NCBI RefSeq assembly: GCF_021730615.1
Contig: NZ_JAJLMN010000001.1
Location: 3,421,501 to 3,485,500 of the forward strand
Reading direction: 5' to 3'
Length of the DNA: 64,000 nucleotides
Source of the DNA: Lichenibacterium dinghuense
GTDB lineage: Bacteria > Pseudomonadota > Alphaproteobacteria > Rhizobiales > Beijerinckiaceae
Of this stretch, positions 57,252-64,000 are shown in pieces. Numbering within the stretch: position 1 is the stretch's first letter; every line of letters begins with the position of its first letter. Made by a program: the position numbers and the translations under genes. The notes beneath the pieces were generated by a model. It was given only the letters and a program-made list of their open reading frames with translations, ran no database searches and had not been told where the DNA came from.

Positions 57252-58457
57252 TTGCCGATGCAGATTGGGTTCGCGTCGTTGAAGCGACTGCCGCTGCAGC
57301 GGCGAAGATGGCTAGCGATCCACGCGCGCAATCATCTCCGCAGACGGCTCCTCTGGAATAGATGGCGTCGAGCGAAAAACTGCGGCATCAGGCACAGGGT
57401 CGTCGTAAGCGACGGCGTGACGGAGCGGCGCATGTGGGCGACAGAGCGCCTCCCTATGCCCGCGGTTCTTTGCTTGGAAGACAATCTCGAAGAGACTCTG
57501 GGATTTCTCGGCCGACTTCGCATTCAGATGCTCGGTGAGGCACAGCGTTTCATTGACGACCATCGCGCCACTTCGGTAAAGCGCTCCGCGCTCAGGCGTA
57601 CGGGCAATCGCGCCTACAGCGACTTCTCGAACATGCGGCGGATCAGCACCTCGGCTGCTCTTGTCCTGGCCGCCATCTTCGACCGGCGCAAGCACATGAC
57701 CGGAACTAAGCTCTCGACCGTCGATGAGCGGCGTTGGCGCCCAGCCATCAGCGACGTGCTTCTGGAATTAGGATTCAAGGAGCTGCTGGAGCTCAAAGCA
57801 CGCGACCTGCCACAAGTGAGCGATGGCCCGATCCGCACCTTAAGGTTCCTGTCCGGAGAAAATGCGGATGGCGTCTCGGTCGATCGGCTCCAGAACTCCC
57901 TAGTGGCCATGCTGCCCGATGACGAGGGAGAACGCCTCCGCGATACGAACGCCTATGGTGGCATCCTTGAAGCCATTCTCAATTCTCACAATCACGCATA
58001 CCCCGACGGGCACCGATGGTCTCACGCACCGCTTAAACGCTGGTGGATCACAGGAGCCTTCGACAGCCGTTCCGGCCAGGTAACCGTCGTAGCCTACGAT
58101 CAGGGCGTCTCGATCCCAGCCAGCCTGCCCGGCTGGGAACAATTCGGAAAGCTTGAGCGCTTGATGGCCAAGATCGCCGCGCGAGCGGGGGTGATTGAGG
58201 CGCTGGACAGCCCCACATACGATGGCATGGCAATACGTCTCGCCATGGCGGTGGCTCGGTCATCGACGGGCCTGCCGCAACATGGCAAGGGACTGAACAC
58301 GATGCTTGAGGTCGCTCGGGGCGCGCCCTGGGGCCGATTGCGGGTGCTGAGCAGGAACGGGGAATTCGTATGGACGACGGGGGCCAAACCACAAGCGCGC
58401 AGCTTGGCGCAACCCCTCGACGGCACGCTGGTGGAATGGAAGCTTCGCTTACGCTGA
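57252..58457 (+). CDS. GHKL ATPase (anti-sigma/histidine-kinase-like), partner of STAS-like protein
   Basis: Up to 401 residues from ATG 57252; a later start (57432 or 57456, MPAVLCLEDNLEETLGFLGR) is possible. The ATP-binding core is in the last third: the N-box GGILEAILNSHNHAYPDG (E-x3-N-x3-HAY), the G1-like VTVVAYDQGVSIPASLP and the G2-like GKGLNTMLEVARG. There is no H-box for autophosphorylation, so it is more like SpoIIAB/RsbW than a classical sensor kinase. An Arg-rich N-terminal stretch (RRRLLWNRWRRAKN) could bind nucleic acid or membrane. It overlaps the STAS-like gene by about 20 nt, which implies coupling. Confidence 0.75.
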   Translation: MPMQIGFASLKRLPLQRRRWLAIHARNHLRRRLLWNRWRRAKNCGIRHRVVVSDGVTERRMWATERLPMPAVLCLEDNLEETLGFLGRLRIQMLGEAQRFIDDHRATSVKRSALRRTGNRAYSDFSNMRRISTSAALVLAAIFDRRKHMTGTKLSTVDERRWRPAISDVLLELGFKELLELKARDLPQVSDGPIRTLRFLSGENADGVSVDRLQNSLVAMLPDDEGERLRDTNAYGGILEAILNSHNHAYPDGHRWSHAPLKRWWITGAFDSRSGQVTVVAYDQGVSIPASLPGWEQFGKLERLMAKIAARAGVIEALDSPTYDGMAIRLAMAVARSSTGLPQHGKGLNTMLEVARGAPWGRLRVLSRNGEFVWTTGAKPQARSLAQPLDGTLVEWKLRLR

Positions 58458-58813
58458 AGGTGGCCGACATGCCAAACAGGACCATCAGTGTCGCCCAGGA
58501 CTTTTCCCGTTATCCCGGCCCTCGCTACCGTCGCGACGGCAGCTTCAGCGGGGAGCAGTTCCGGGAGGAGATCCTCGCACCCGCCTTAAGGAATGCTGTC
58601 GCTGGCGGGGGCAGGCTTCACGTGCTGATTGACGGCGTGGCCGGCTACGGCTCGTCCTTCCTCGACGAGGCGTTTGCCGGGCTGCTTCGGAATGGCTTCA
58701 GCTTCCGCGACGTCCAGAACCATCTCAGCATCGAGGCGGAGACGCCTCGTTTTGCTGCGCACCGCGTGCGTGCGGATCGGTACATTGACGAAGAGCGCCG
58801 TCGTCGAGGTTGA
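58436..58813 (+). CDS. STAS-like protein, DUF4325
   Basis: 125 residues from ATG 58436 (an alternative start is 58469). The segment ISVAQDFSRYPGPRYRRDGS, then FSGEQFREEILAPAL and LIDGVAGYGSSFLDEAFAGL match the DUF4325 STAS-like family, with YGSSF at the place where STAS antagonists carry the phosphorylated Ser. Together with the overlapping GHKL gene this is a partner-switch-like pair. A short gap of 6 nt separates the next gene. Confidence 0.8.
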   Translation: MEASLTLKVADMPNRTISVAQDFSRYPGPRYRRDGSFSGEQFREEILAPALRNAVAGGGRLHVLIDGVAGYGSSFLDEAFAGLLRNGFSFRDVQNHLSIEAETPRFAAHRVRADRYIDEERRRRG

Positions 58814-58819
58814 GCGCCC

Positions 58820-59323
58820 TTGAGCCTGCTTTTCGGCCTAATCGGCGCCGCTTTCGGCTTCATACTTTCGACCGTGTTCAACGTTTGGAAGCTTCGTCGG
58901 GACGAGTTCGTGGCGAGGACGGACGAACTCTGCAAGGCGATTGTCGACGCCTCCGTACAGGCAGTCGAATACTGGAGTCAGGACGCCGTAGACATCCAAA
59001 AGCTCCGTGTCGCGGAAGCTAAGCTGTCGGCCGCTCAGGCTCTAGTTGATGGCGCTTATGATACCTGGAAACCGCGGGTATGGCGTGCTGACGGCCCCGC
59101 CGTAGACGGCGCGATGGCCGACTTACTCGACGCTCTGACCGGCGGCCAGTTTTCCGAGGCCGACCGTTTAGCCTCTCCGGAACAGGTCGCGAAGGCGAGC
59201 AGGTCGGCCGCAGCCTGCGTTGCTAGCGTCCGCGCTGCTCATCGGAACACCATCCCACTTGGAGGTTTGTTCGACCGCGTCGCAGCCAATCGCAATCGAG
59301 AACTCGACATGCCCATCCGCTGA
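58820..59323 (+). CDS. Membrane-anchored protein, third gene of the GHKL-STAS module
   Basis: 167 residues from TTG 58820, preceded by the previous stop by 6 nt. One N-terminal membrane helix (LLFGLIGAAFGFILSTVFNV), then a basic patch and helical cytoplasmic part (RDEFVARTDELCKAIVDASV; LRVAEAKLSAAQALVDGAYD). This single-anchor plus helical architecture is often seen in effectors, but I cannot name a family. Other starts inside the frame are possible. Confidence 0.62.
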   Translation: MSLLFGLIGAAFGFILSTVFNVWKLRRDEFVARTDELCKAIVDASVQAVEYWSQDAVDIQKLRVAEAKLSAAQALVDGAYDTWKPRVWRADGPAVDGAMADLLDALTGGQFSEADRLASPEQVAKASRSAAACVASVRAAHRNTIPLGGLFDRVAANRNRELDMPIR

Positions 59324-59515
59324 TGGAACGGATTTAGAGATTGCTCCTGAGACGAACTGGCGTCGGAGATGGAACCGGCGAACTGACCCCTGTCTTCCTG
59401 CGCCCCTCACCCGTAGTGACGAAGACGCAGGGCAGGGAGCTGGCCGGCGTTGAGCCGCATGGGTTTCAGCGTAACCGCCGCACTGGTGGCGCGGACCCGA
59501 GGCCCAAAGGCGGTC

Positions 59516-59537
59516 GCGGCCTCACGGTCGAGGCCGC
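59516..59537. terminator. Hairpin between convergent genes
   Basis: Perfect 8-bp arms GCGGCCTC and GAGGCCGC with hexaloop ACGGTC. Lies between the end of the membrane protein gene and the end of the SWIB gene. No T-run. Confidence 0.35.
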
Positions 59538-59588
59538 GCCGCGCCCGTGAAGACGAACGTTGGTAGCCATACGACCGGCACACTTCGT

Positions 59589-59891
59589 TCAAACCGCCGT
59601 TAGGTGCGGCGAGAGCAGACCCTGCATCTCGAACATGGTGCAGCGGTCCCGGCCGAACACGGCGCGCAGCTTGTCGTCCGCCAGGATGGCCTGCTTGTTG
59701 GCTGGGTCCTGCAGGCCGTGCTCCCTGATGTAGGCCCACACCTTGGCAACCACCTCTGTCCGCGGCATCGGACCAGGGCCGACCACCGCGGCAAGTTCGG
59801 TCGAGGGTGTGTAGGGCTTCGTCAGGCCGGGCCCGGCCTTGCGGGTCTTCACGATCGCGTCAGGGACGGCGGGCTTGGGAGCTTTCGGCAT
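59589..59891 (-). CDS. SWIB/MDM2 domain protein
   Basis: 100 residues from ATG 59891, starting MPKAPKPAVPDAIVKTRKAG. LAAVVGPGPMPRTEVVAKVW, YIREHGLQDPANKQAILADD and RDRCTMFEMQGLLSPHL give a complete SWIB fold after a basic N-terminal tail. In bacteria these small proteins are probably DNA-associated; function is not established. Confidence 0.88.
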   Translation of the reverse strand: MPKAPKPAVPDAIVKTRKAGPGLTKPYTPSTELAAVVGPGPMPRTEVVAKVWAYIREHGLQDPANKQAILADDKLRAVFGRDRCTMFEMQGLLSPHLTAV

Positions 59892-60002
59892 GGCGGGTCC
59901 TCGGTGGAGGTGCGGCGTTTAGACCGCACCACGCCGATCGGCAATGGCGGAGGCTGAACGCCCCCTTCCGACTCACGCGGACGCGGGCCTAATCTGCAAC
60001 CC

Positions 60003-60764
60003 ATGCGCTACCGACTCGCCCTCGCTCTCCTCTCTGCCTTTGTGAGCGCTGCCTCGCCCAGCACCGCCATGGCGCAGGGCATCCGCAACTTCTGCGCGGC
60101 AGCCCGACAGCATGTGGAAGGCGACTTCAAGTTATCCGACGCCGTCCGGCAGGTGTTCGGCCAGCCCTACTATGGGGTGCCATCGCAGCAGGATGCCGCC
60201 TGCATCTACCCGCTCCAGGTGCTCCGATACGGCAGCGCCGACGTGCTGCTGACGATGGGCAACGAGCCTGGACAAGCCTGCCACGGCTGCTCGGCATCGC
60301 TCTCGGCCTACTTCCTGGCGCGGACGGGCGGCGGGCTCAAGCTCGTCAACAAGGCCATCGACTTCGGCCAGGCAGGGACCTCGGGCTACCCCGGCGATAT
60401 TTCGCCCGTTCGGATCGGGAAGGACGACGGTATCGCGATCGAGAGCGGCGGCACGTTTCAGGGCCACACGCTCATGCTTCTCGACTTCTACGCGTTCCAT
60501 GCCGGGCGTGTGGTGCACGTTGAGGCCTCACCTCGCGTCGCGCTATCGGCGTCGGACGCCGGCGCGGTCGGAGATAGCGGGCCCAACACGGACGTCTCCG
60601 GCTCGTGGGTGATTCCGCCTGGAGCCAGCAACACGCTGCGGGTCGAGTACAAGGTGACCGTCGGCCGGCGCAGGTCCGCGACCTCGGCGACGTGGCGCCT
60701 GATCGGAGAGCGATGGGTGCTGTCCAGTGGTGGGCCGCCGAAGGCGTTGGAGGCGGGGCAGTAG
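60003..60764 (+). CDS. Secreted hypothetical protein
   Basis: 253 residues with a Sec signal (MRYRLALALLSAFVSAASPS, likely cut after AMA, about residue 24). The mature part has Cys in NFCAAARQHVEG and CIYPLQ, and a CHGCSASLSAYF motif that might form disulphides or bind metal or heme. No named domain. Periplasmic location inferred. Confidence 0.65.
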   Translation: MRYRLALALLSAFVSAASPSTAMAQGIRNFCAAARQHVEGDFKLSDAVRQVFGQPYYGVPSQQDAACIYPLQVLRYGSADVLLTMGNEPGQACHGCSASLSAYFLARTGGGLKLVNKAIDFGQAGTSGYPGDISPVRIGKDDGIAIESGGTFQGHTLMLLDFYAFHAGRVVHVEASPRVALSASDAGAVGDSGPNTDVSGSWVIPPGASNTLRVEYKVTVGRRRSATSATWRLIGERWVLSSGGPPKALEAGQ

Positions 60765-60903
60765 ACGATCGTCATGCACCTGTCCGCCGTGCAACGCTGA
60801 TGCCCGCCTCCCGGCGCCTCTCACCGGTAATGGCGTAGACGCGGCGTGGCGTCCTGTTGCCCGCGCCGCAGGGATAGGGCGGTGCGCCGCTGGACGTCGA
60901 GCC

Positions 60904-61167
60904 TCATGCGGTCGGCCCATGCTGGCCGAGAGATTCGACCTCGTGCGCCTCGCCGGCGATCATTTCGTCCCCCGTAGCATGCCGCACCACGAGCGCCAGC
61001 ACCTCGTCGAGGCGGTGCCGCACATCTGGCAAGCCTAGGATCTCCGCCTCCTGAATGGCTCGCTCCACCCGGCGGGTGAGGGTGTGGACGTCTGAGGCGG
61101 TCTCAGCCGCCGTCACGGTGAGGAACGATCGATGGGGGCGGTGGACGGACCGGCGACGGCAGCCCAC
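60904..61167 (-). CDS. Small hypothetical protein
   Basis: 87 residues from GTG 61167, 1 nt after the previous gene's stop. A helical stretch TLTRRVERAIQEAEILGLPD then VRHRLDEVLALVVRH looks genuine. No domain. Confidence 0.5.
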   Translation of the reverse strand: MGCRRRSVHRPHRSFLTVTAAETASDVHTLTRRVERAIQEAEILGLPDVRHRLDEVLALVVRHATGDEMIAGEAHEVESLGQHGPTA

Positions 61168-61168
61168 C

Positions 61169-61378
61169 TCAGTGCGCCATCACGAGCGCGACGGCGAGGG
61201 CGGCCAGCGCGCCACCCGTGACCATGTAGGCGATCAGCAGCATCGCAATCCGTCGGTCGTCCCGCTCGTGCCCGCGTCGCTCCTTCTCGGCAGCCTCGCG
61301 GCGGTCGGCTTGCTGGGCGCGCCAGGTCTCGTACCAATCGTGGAAGGGGCCGCGGAGCGGAGCGTCGTAGGAGGTCAT
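61169..61378 (-). CDS. Small membrane protein
   Basis: 69 residues (MTSYDAPLRGPFHDWYETWR) with a charged helical first half and one membrane helix near 46-66 (AMLLIAYMVTGGALAALAVA). Probably inserted N-in. Its neighbour downstream starts within 2 nt, so co-transcribed. Function unknown. Confidence 0.6.
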   Translation of the reverse strand: MTSYDAPLRGPFHDWYETWRAQQADRREAAEKERRGHERDDRRIAMLLIAYMVTGGALAALAVALVMAH

Positions 61379-61578
61379 GGCTCACCGATAGCACCGCCGC
61401 GCGCCCGCGGCTGCAGATCATGGACGCCGCGCGTCATCAGGCCGCCGTGGGATGCGGCGTTGCTGGTCAAGAGAGCCGGCGTTTGATCGAGCAGCGCGGC
61501 GTGCGCGGCGACTACGATCCGGACATGGGTGACATTCCGGGTGGATCGGGAGCATGCCGACCCATGCCGATATGCGGA

Positions 61579-61800
61579 TCAGTGGCGCTGGTGGCGCTTG
61601 TGGCCGTGGAGGAGGCTGGCACCTGAGCCCTGCGTCCTGGCCCGGCTCGGCTTGTTCGCGTTGATCCCTGAGGCCGGGTTATTCGACGAGAGCGAGTTCG
61701 GCTGGTTTCCGTTCGGGCCGTTGGTCAGGCTCTGAGCGGAGCCGGCCGAGACGGAGGCGGCGAGTGCGGTCGCGATGACCATTGTTCGAAGGGCACACAT
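61579..61800 (-). CDS. Small secreted protein, Asn/Ser-rich
   Basis: 73 residues from ATG 61800, with a GGGAGGAAGAA ribosome-binding site. A Sec-like signal (MCALRTMVIATALAASVSAG, cut near GSAQ), then a low-complexity mature part (NGPNGNQPNSLSSNNPASG) ending in a basic tail. Upstream Met codons in the same frame give no better signal. Confidence 0.58.
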   Translation of the reverse strand: MCALRTMVIATALAASVSAGSAQSLTNGPNGNQPNSLSSNNPASGINANKPSRARTQGSGASLLHGHKRHQRH

Positions 61801-61926
61801 TTCTTCCTCCCTTGTGCGTCCGCCAACGTGGAGGACGGTACGGGGTTGCAAATCGTGCCCCCGACGACCGCAGGCCTGCGTCGTGCATGTAGCCGGTGAA
61901 GTGGCGGAGGATGGCGAGTGCGACGG

Positions 61927-62706
61927 TCATCTCGGCGCCAACGCGCGCTGCGCGTCGAGCAGCGGCGTCACGGGGATCTCGACCGTGCCGCGGTCTGGCC
62001 GCTGCAGGTCCAGCGTGACGGTGATGACACAGGCGAGCAGTGCGGCCATGATGGCGGCTGACACGCGCCGGCTTGTCTCCGCAGACCCGGCACCGTGACC
62101 GGCGAAGGCCATCGCAACCAGCGCCGTGCCGACCAGGATCCAGTAGACCGTCATGGGCACGTGGTTGCGCAGGGCGGTGACGCGCCGCTCGGTGGCATCG
62201 TCGAGAGCCTGCAGGGCCGTGGTCATGCGATACACGGGCAGTGAGGTCGGCGCCTCCGCCGCCGTGGCGGTGAGATGCCCCCACAGCCGGGTCGACACAT
62301 CGGTCATGTCGGCCACGTCGGCGTCGAACTTCTTCGGGTCGTAGGGGACCCCGAGGCCGATGGCGAGATCGGCGACGCGGCGGAGGTCGTTCACCATCGG
62401 CGGGCCGGCGTCGTTCGGCAGCAGGGGCGCGACCCGAGCGGCGTCGCGTAAGGCGTTCGCCTGCTCCAGCACAACGGTGCGGCGCATGTCGTAGCGCATC
62501 AACGCCATGGAGTAGGTAAAGGCGATCAGCAGGGCCAGAAGCGCGAAGGCTGCGGTGGCAAGCGTGGCGGCGTCCTTGTCGCGGTGATAGGGACGCCCGA
62601 AGCGCCTTCCGAGTTGGTGACCGATCTCGCTGGCCAGGACGAGGGCGATGAAGAGCAGGCCGAGCAGCGACGCAAGGCTGAGCGACTGGACGTAGTCGAA
62701 GATCAA
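61927..62706 (-). CDS. DUF4239 family membrane protein (copy 2)
   Basis: 259 residues, the same length and layout as the 1117-1896 gene. Long identical runs include LATAAFALLALLIAFTYSMA and VTLDLQRPDRGTVEIPVTPL. Differences cluster in the first 40 residues and around 70-165. Membrane segments at about 8-26, 48-68, 186-205 and 215-232. No known function. Confidence 0.8.
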   Translation of the reverse strand: MIFDYVQSLSLASLLGLLFIALVLASEIGHQLGRRFGRPYHRDKDAATLATAAFALLALLIAFTYSMALMRYDMRRTVVLEQANALRDAARVAPLLPNDAGPPMVNDLRRVADLAIGLGVPYDPKKFDADVADMTDVSTRLWGHLTATAAEAPTSLPVYRMTTALQALDDATERRVTALRNHVPMTVYWILVGTALVAMAFAGHGAGSAETSRRVSAAIMAALLACVITVTLDLQRPDRGTVEIPVTPLLDAQRALAPR

Positions 62707-62875
62707 ACCGACCTCGTGAATTTGGGCAGACAGGGGCAGGAGCCCTGTGGAATAGGCGATGTGGGTGTAGCGAGGGTCGTCGAATAAGCGGCCGCCTGCT
62801 GAGTCGGAACGCCGTGAGGGTTACGGCTCAGCCATCCGCAGTCTCACGCCTGCCCCTGCCACGGAAGATGACCGG

Positions 62876-63139
62876 TCATTCCCCGTCGACCATCGGCAGG
62901 TCGGACGCGAGCAGCTTCAGCTTGGTGCCGAGGTCGCCCAGGTCTTCCCGCGACAGGGTGAGCGTCGGCACAACCTCTACGGCTCCGGCGGGAACAGCGA
63001 GGGCGTCGAACCGCAGTTGGATCTGATCGTCGCCGAGGTCGACAGGTCGGAAGCCGCGCAGTTCCACGGCAGGGTGTTCGCTCTCCGCCACGACGATCTC
63101 CGCTCCATTACGCGAGCCGTATACACCGACGGGAGGCAC
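62876..63139 (-). CDS. Hypothetical protein
   Basis: 87 residues from GTG 63139. Contains VELRGFRPVDLGDDQIQLRF and LTLSREDLGDLGTKLKLLAS. No known domain or membrane segment. The next gene upstream ends 26 nt before it. Confidence 0.5.
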   Translation of the reverse strand: MPPVGVYGSRNGAEIVVAESEHPAVELRGFRPVDLGDDQIQLRFDALAVPAGAVEVVPTLTLSREDLGDLGTKLKLLASDLPMVDGE

Positions 63140-63165
63140 GCTGACACCGATCCTCGGCGAGGGAG

Positions 63166-63456
63166 TCAGTCCCCGTTGCAGTCCGGCGTGTTGGCGTCGC
63201 CGGGCTGAAACGCGGTCGGGTCGATGCCGGGATGGTCGCCGGGCACGCGCTTTACGAACTCATCGATGCGCTCGCTCGGGCGCGTGACGAGGCCGTCCGG
63301 CCCCATGAGGGTCGCGACCTCCTCGGGCCGGTCGGTGAGTTCGCCCGCATGTCGAGCCTCGATGTAGCCGACCGCGTAGCGGACAGCGTCCGCCTCACCC
63401 TGCGCCGAGAAGCCGTGCGGATCGTGGGTGCCCACAGCCAAAACGTAATCCGACAT
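63166..63456 (-). CDS. Hypothetical protein
   Basis: 96 residues from ATG 63456 (MSDYVLAVGTHDPHGFSAQG); eight codons further upstream another Met exists. EADAVRYAVGYIEARHAGEL follows. No domain identified. Confidence 0.52.
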   Translation of the reverse strand: MSDYVLAVGTHDPHGFSAQGEADAVRYAVGYIEARHAGELTDRPEEVATLMGPDGLVTRPSERIDEFVKRVPGDHPGIDPTAFQPGDANTPDCNGD

Positions 63457-63545
63457 CGCCTGCTCCTGCCTGATCGGCACGACGTAGAGCGGCGACGGCC
63501 AACCGACAGATCGCGTTCGCCTCGATCAGGATCACCTCGCAGACA

Positions 63546-63800
63546 TCATGTCCCGCCCATCTCCGACGCCGGCCGCTCCTCGGCCTCGAACGCAAAGCGC
63601 ACGCCGGCCCGCTCCAGGGTCGAGCGGAGCGACCACCCGTCGGAGAAGGGCAGGGCAGCCATGGCGTCGTCGTCCCCCTGCGCTTTCAGCACGAGGTCGA
63701 ACGCCACGCCGGACTGCCTCGCGAGGCGCAGCGAGGACTACCGGAGCAGGGCGCGGGCCTGCCGGACCTGGGCGGCCGTGAGTGTCGGCGGGGCGGTCAC
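63546..63800 (-). pseudogene. XRE-like HTH gene broken by TAG
   Basis: From GTG 63800 the frame reads LTAAQVRQARALLR, then TAG (63738-63740), then SSLRLARQSGVAFDLVLKAQ and a tail LRSTLERAGVRFAFEAEE. The pattern is that of small XRE helix-turn-helix regulators, whose LLxWS motif needs Trp exactly at the TAG. So TGG to TAG is likely. The GTG overlaps the preceding gene's stop (GTGA). Confidence 0.68.
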
Positions 63801-64000
63801 ACCGTCGTCGACCTCGCGTCGCTGGTCCTGATCGTAACTCCGTCTCCCGGTTCGGCGAGCGCTTCGAGGATGTGTTGCCGATGCGCGATGCTCTGCTCCT
63901 GCAGGCTCCTCAGTTGCTCAAGTAGGCGGAGCGCCTCCGCCGTGTCGTGCCCATCCTGGTCCAGACGGGCGACGAGCGCTTCCTGCTTGCCAATCCGCTC
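63797..64000 (-). CDS. Hypothetical protein, N-terminus cut by window edge
   Basis: 68 in-frame codons open to base 64000. The text ERIGKQEALVARLDQDGHDT, LRLLEQLRSLQEQSIAHRQH is an amphipathic helical repeat common in small alphaproteobacterial proteins. Ends overlapping the HTH pseudogene. Confidence 0.55.
   Translation of the reverse strand, partial: ERIGKQEALVARLDQDGHDTAEALRLLEQLRSLQEQSIAHRQHILEALAEPGDGVTIRTSDARSTTV

Noticed and set aside
1-64000. CRISPR array
   Set aside because: No regularly spaced repeats of 23-40 bp were seen anywhere, and no cas genes.

Overview
The window is GC-rich bacterial DNA (roughly two-thirds G+C) with the gene content and style of a Hyphomicrobiales alphaproteobacterium. 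A Methylobacteriaceae-like host (Methylobacterium, Methylorubrum or Microvirga) is the best guess, from the urease and urea-transport gene order, the fused ureAB and the DUF4239 membrane proteins. This is inference; no rRNA or complete tRNA gene is present to settle it.

Left part (1-20.8 kb) is chromosomal and metabolic. After an MscS-type channel, a DUF4239 membrane protein and a scar where fragments of a CydC-like ABC ATPase and a GH15 glucoamylase abut, two blocks converge. On the plus strand lies an amidase-signature hydrolase followed by a CbbQ/NorQ-type MoxR ATPase and its CbbO/NorD-type VWA partner. On the minus strand lies one very long co-directional array: amiC-amiR, a leader with two identical-loop hairpins and a terminator, urtABCDE, amiE, then ureE-F-AB-C-G-D. 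Together these sense amides (AmiC), release leader termination (AmiR, an ANTAR protein), import urea or short amides (Urt), and hydrolyse amides (AmiE) and urea (nickel urease plus maturation proteins) to ammonia.

Middle part (about 21-45 kb) is accessory DNA. It starts with a MobA/MobL relaxase preceded by a candidate oriT. Then come a Lon-like AAA ATPase, three overlapping small genes of unknown function, an unknown 275-residue protein, and an exonuclease VII-like pair (xseA intact, xseB split by an IS427-group IS5 element). A YaaC-like protein with an endonuclease-like N-terminus, an IS256-family element with an amber-broken transposase, a TraL/ParA-like ATPase group and unknown genes follow. 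A large serine recombinase reads into the 3' end of a tRNA-like sequence, and next to it a tyrosine integrase is split by an IS3-family element.

Right part (45-57 kb) is a degraded prophage. A giant polyvalent virion-type protein (about 2,659 residues if repaired) is cut by a complete IS66 element with an 8-bp target duplication, followed by a DUF6551/ParB-like protein. Beyond it (57-59.3 kb) sits a compact GHKL ATPase / DUF4325 STAS-like / membrane-anchored protein module, which I consider the best candidate for an undescribed system. The last 4.5 kb returns to chromosomal-looking small genes: a SWIB protein, secreted and membrane small proteins, a second DUF4239 paralogue of the same length as the first, and an HTH gene broken by an amber codon.

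Four insertion sequences from four families (IS5, IS256, IS3, IS66) lie within 20 kb. Exact or near-exact ends could be read for all four, and three interrupted genes can be rejoined in frame on paper.
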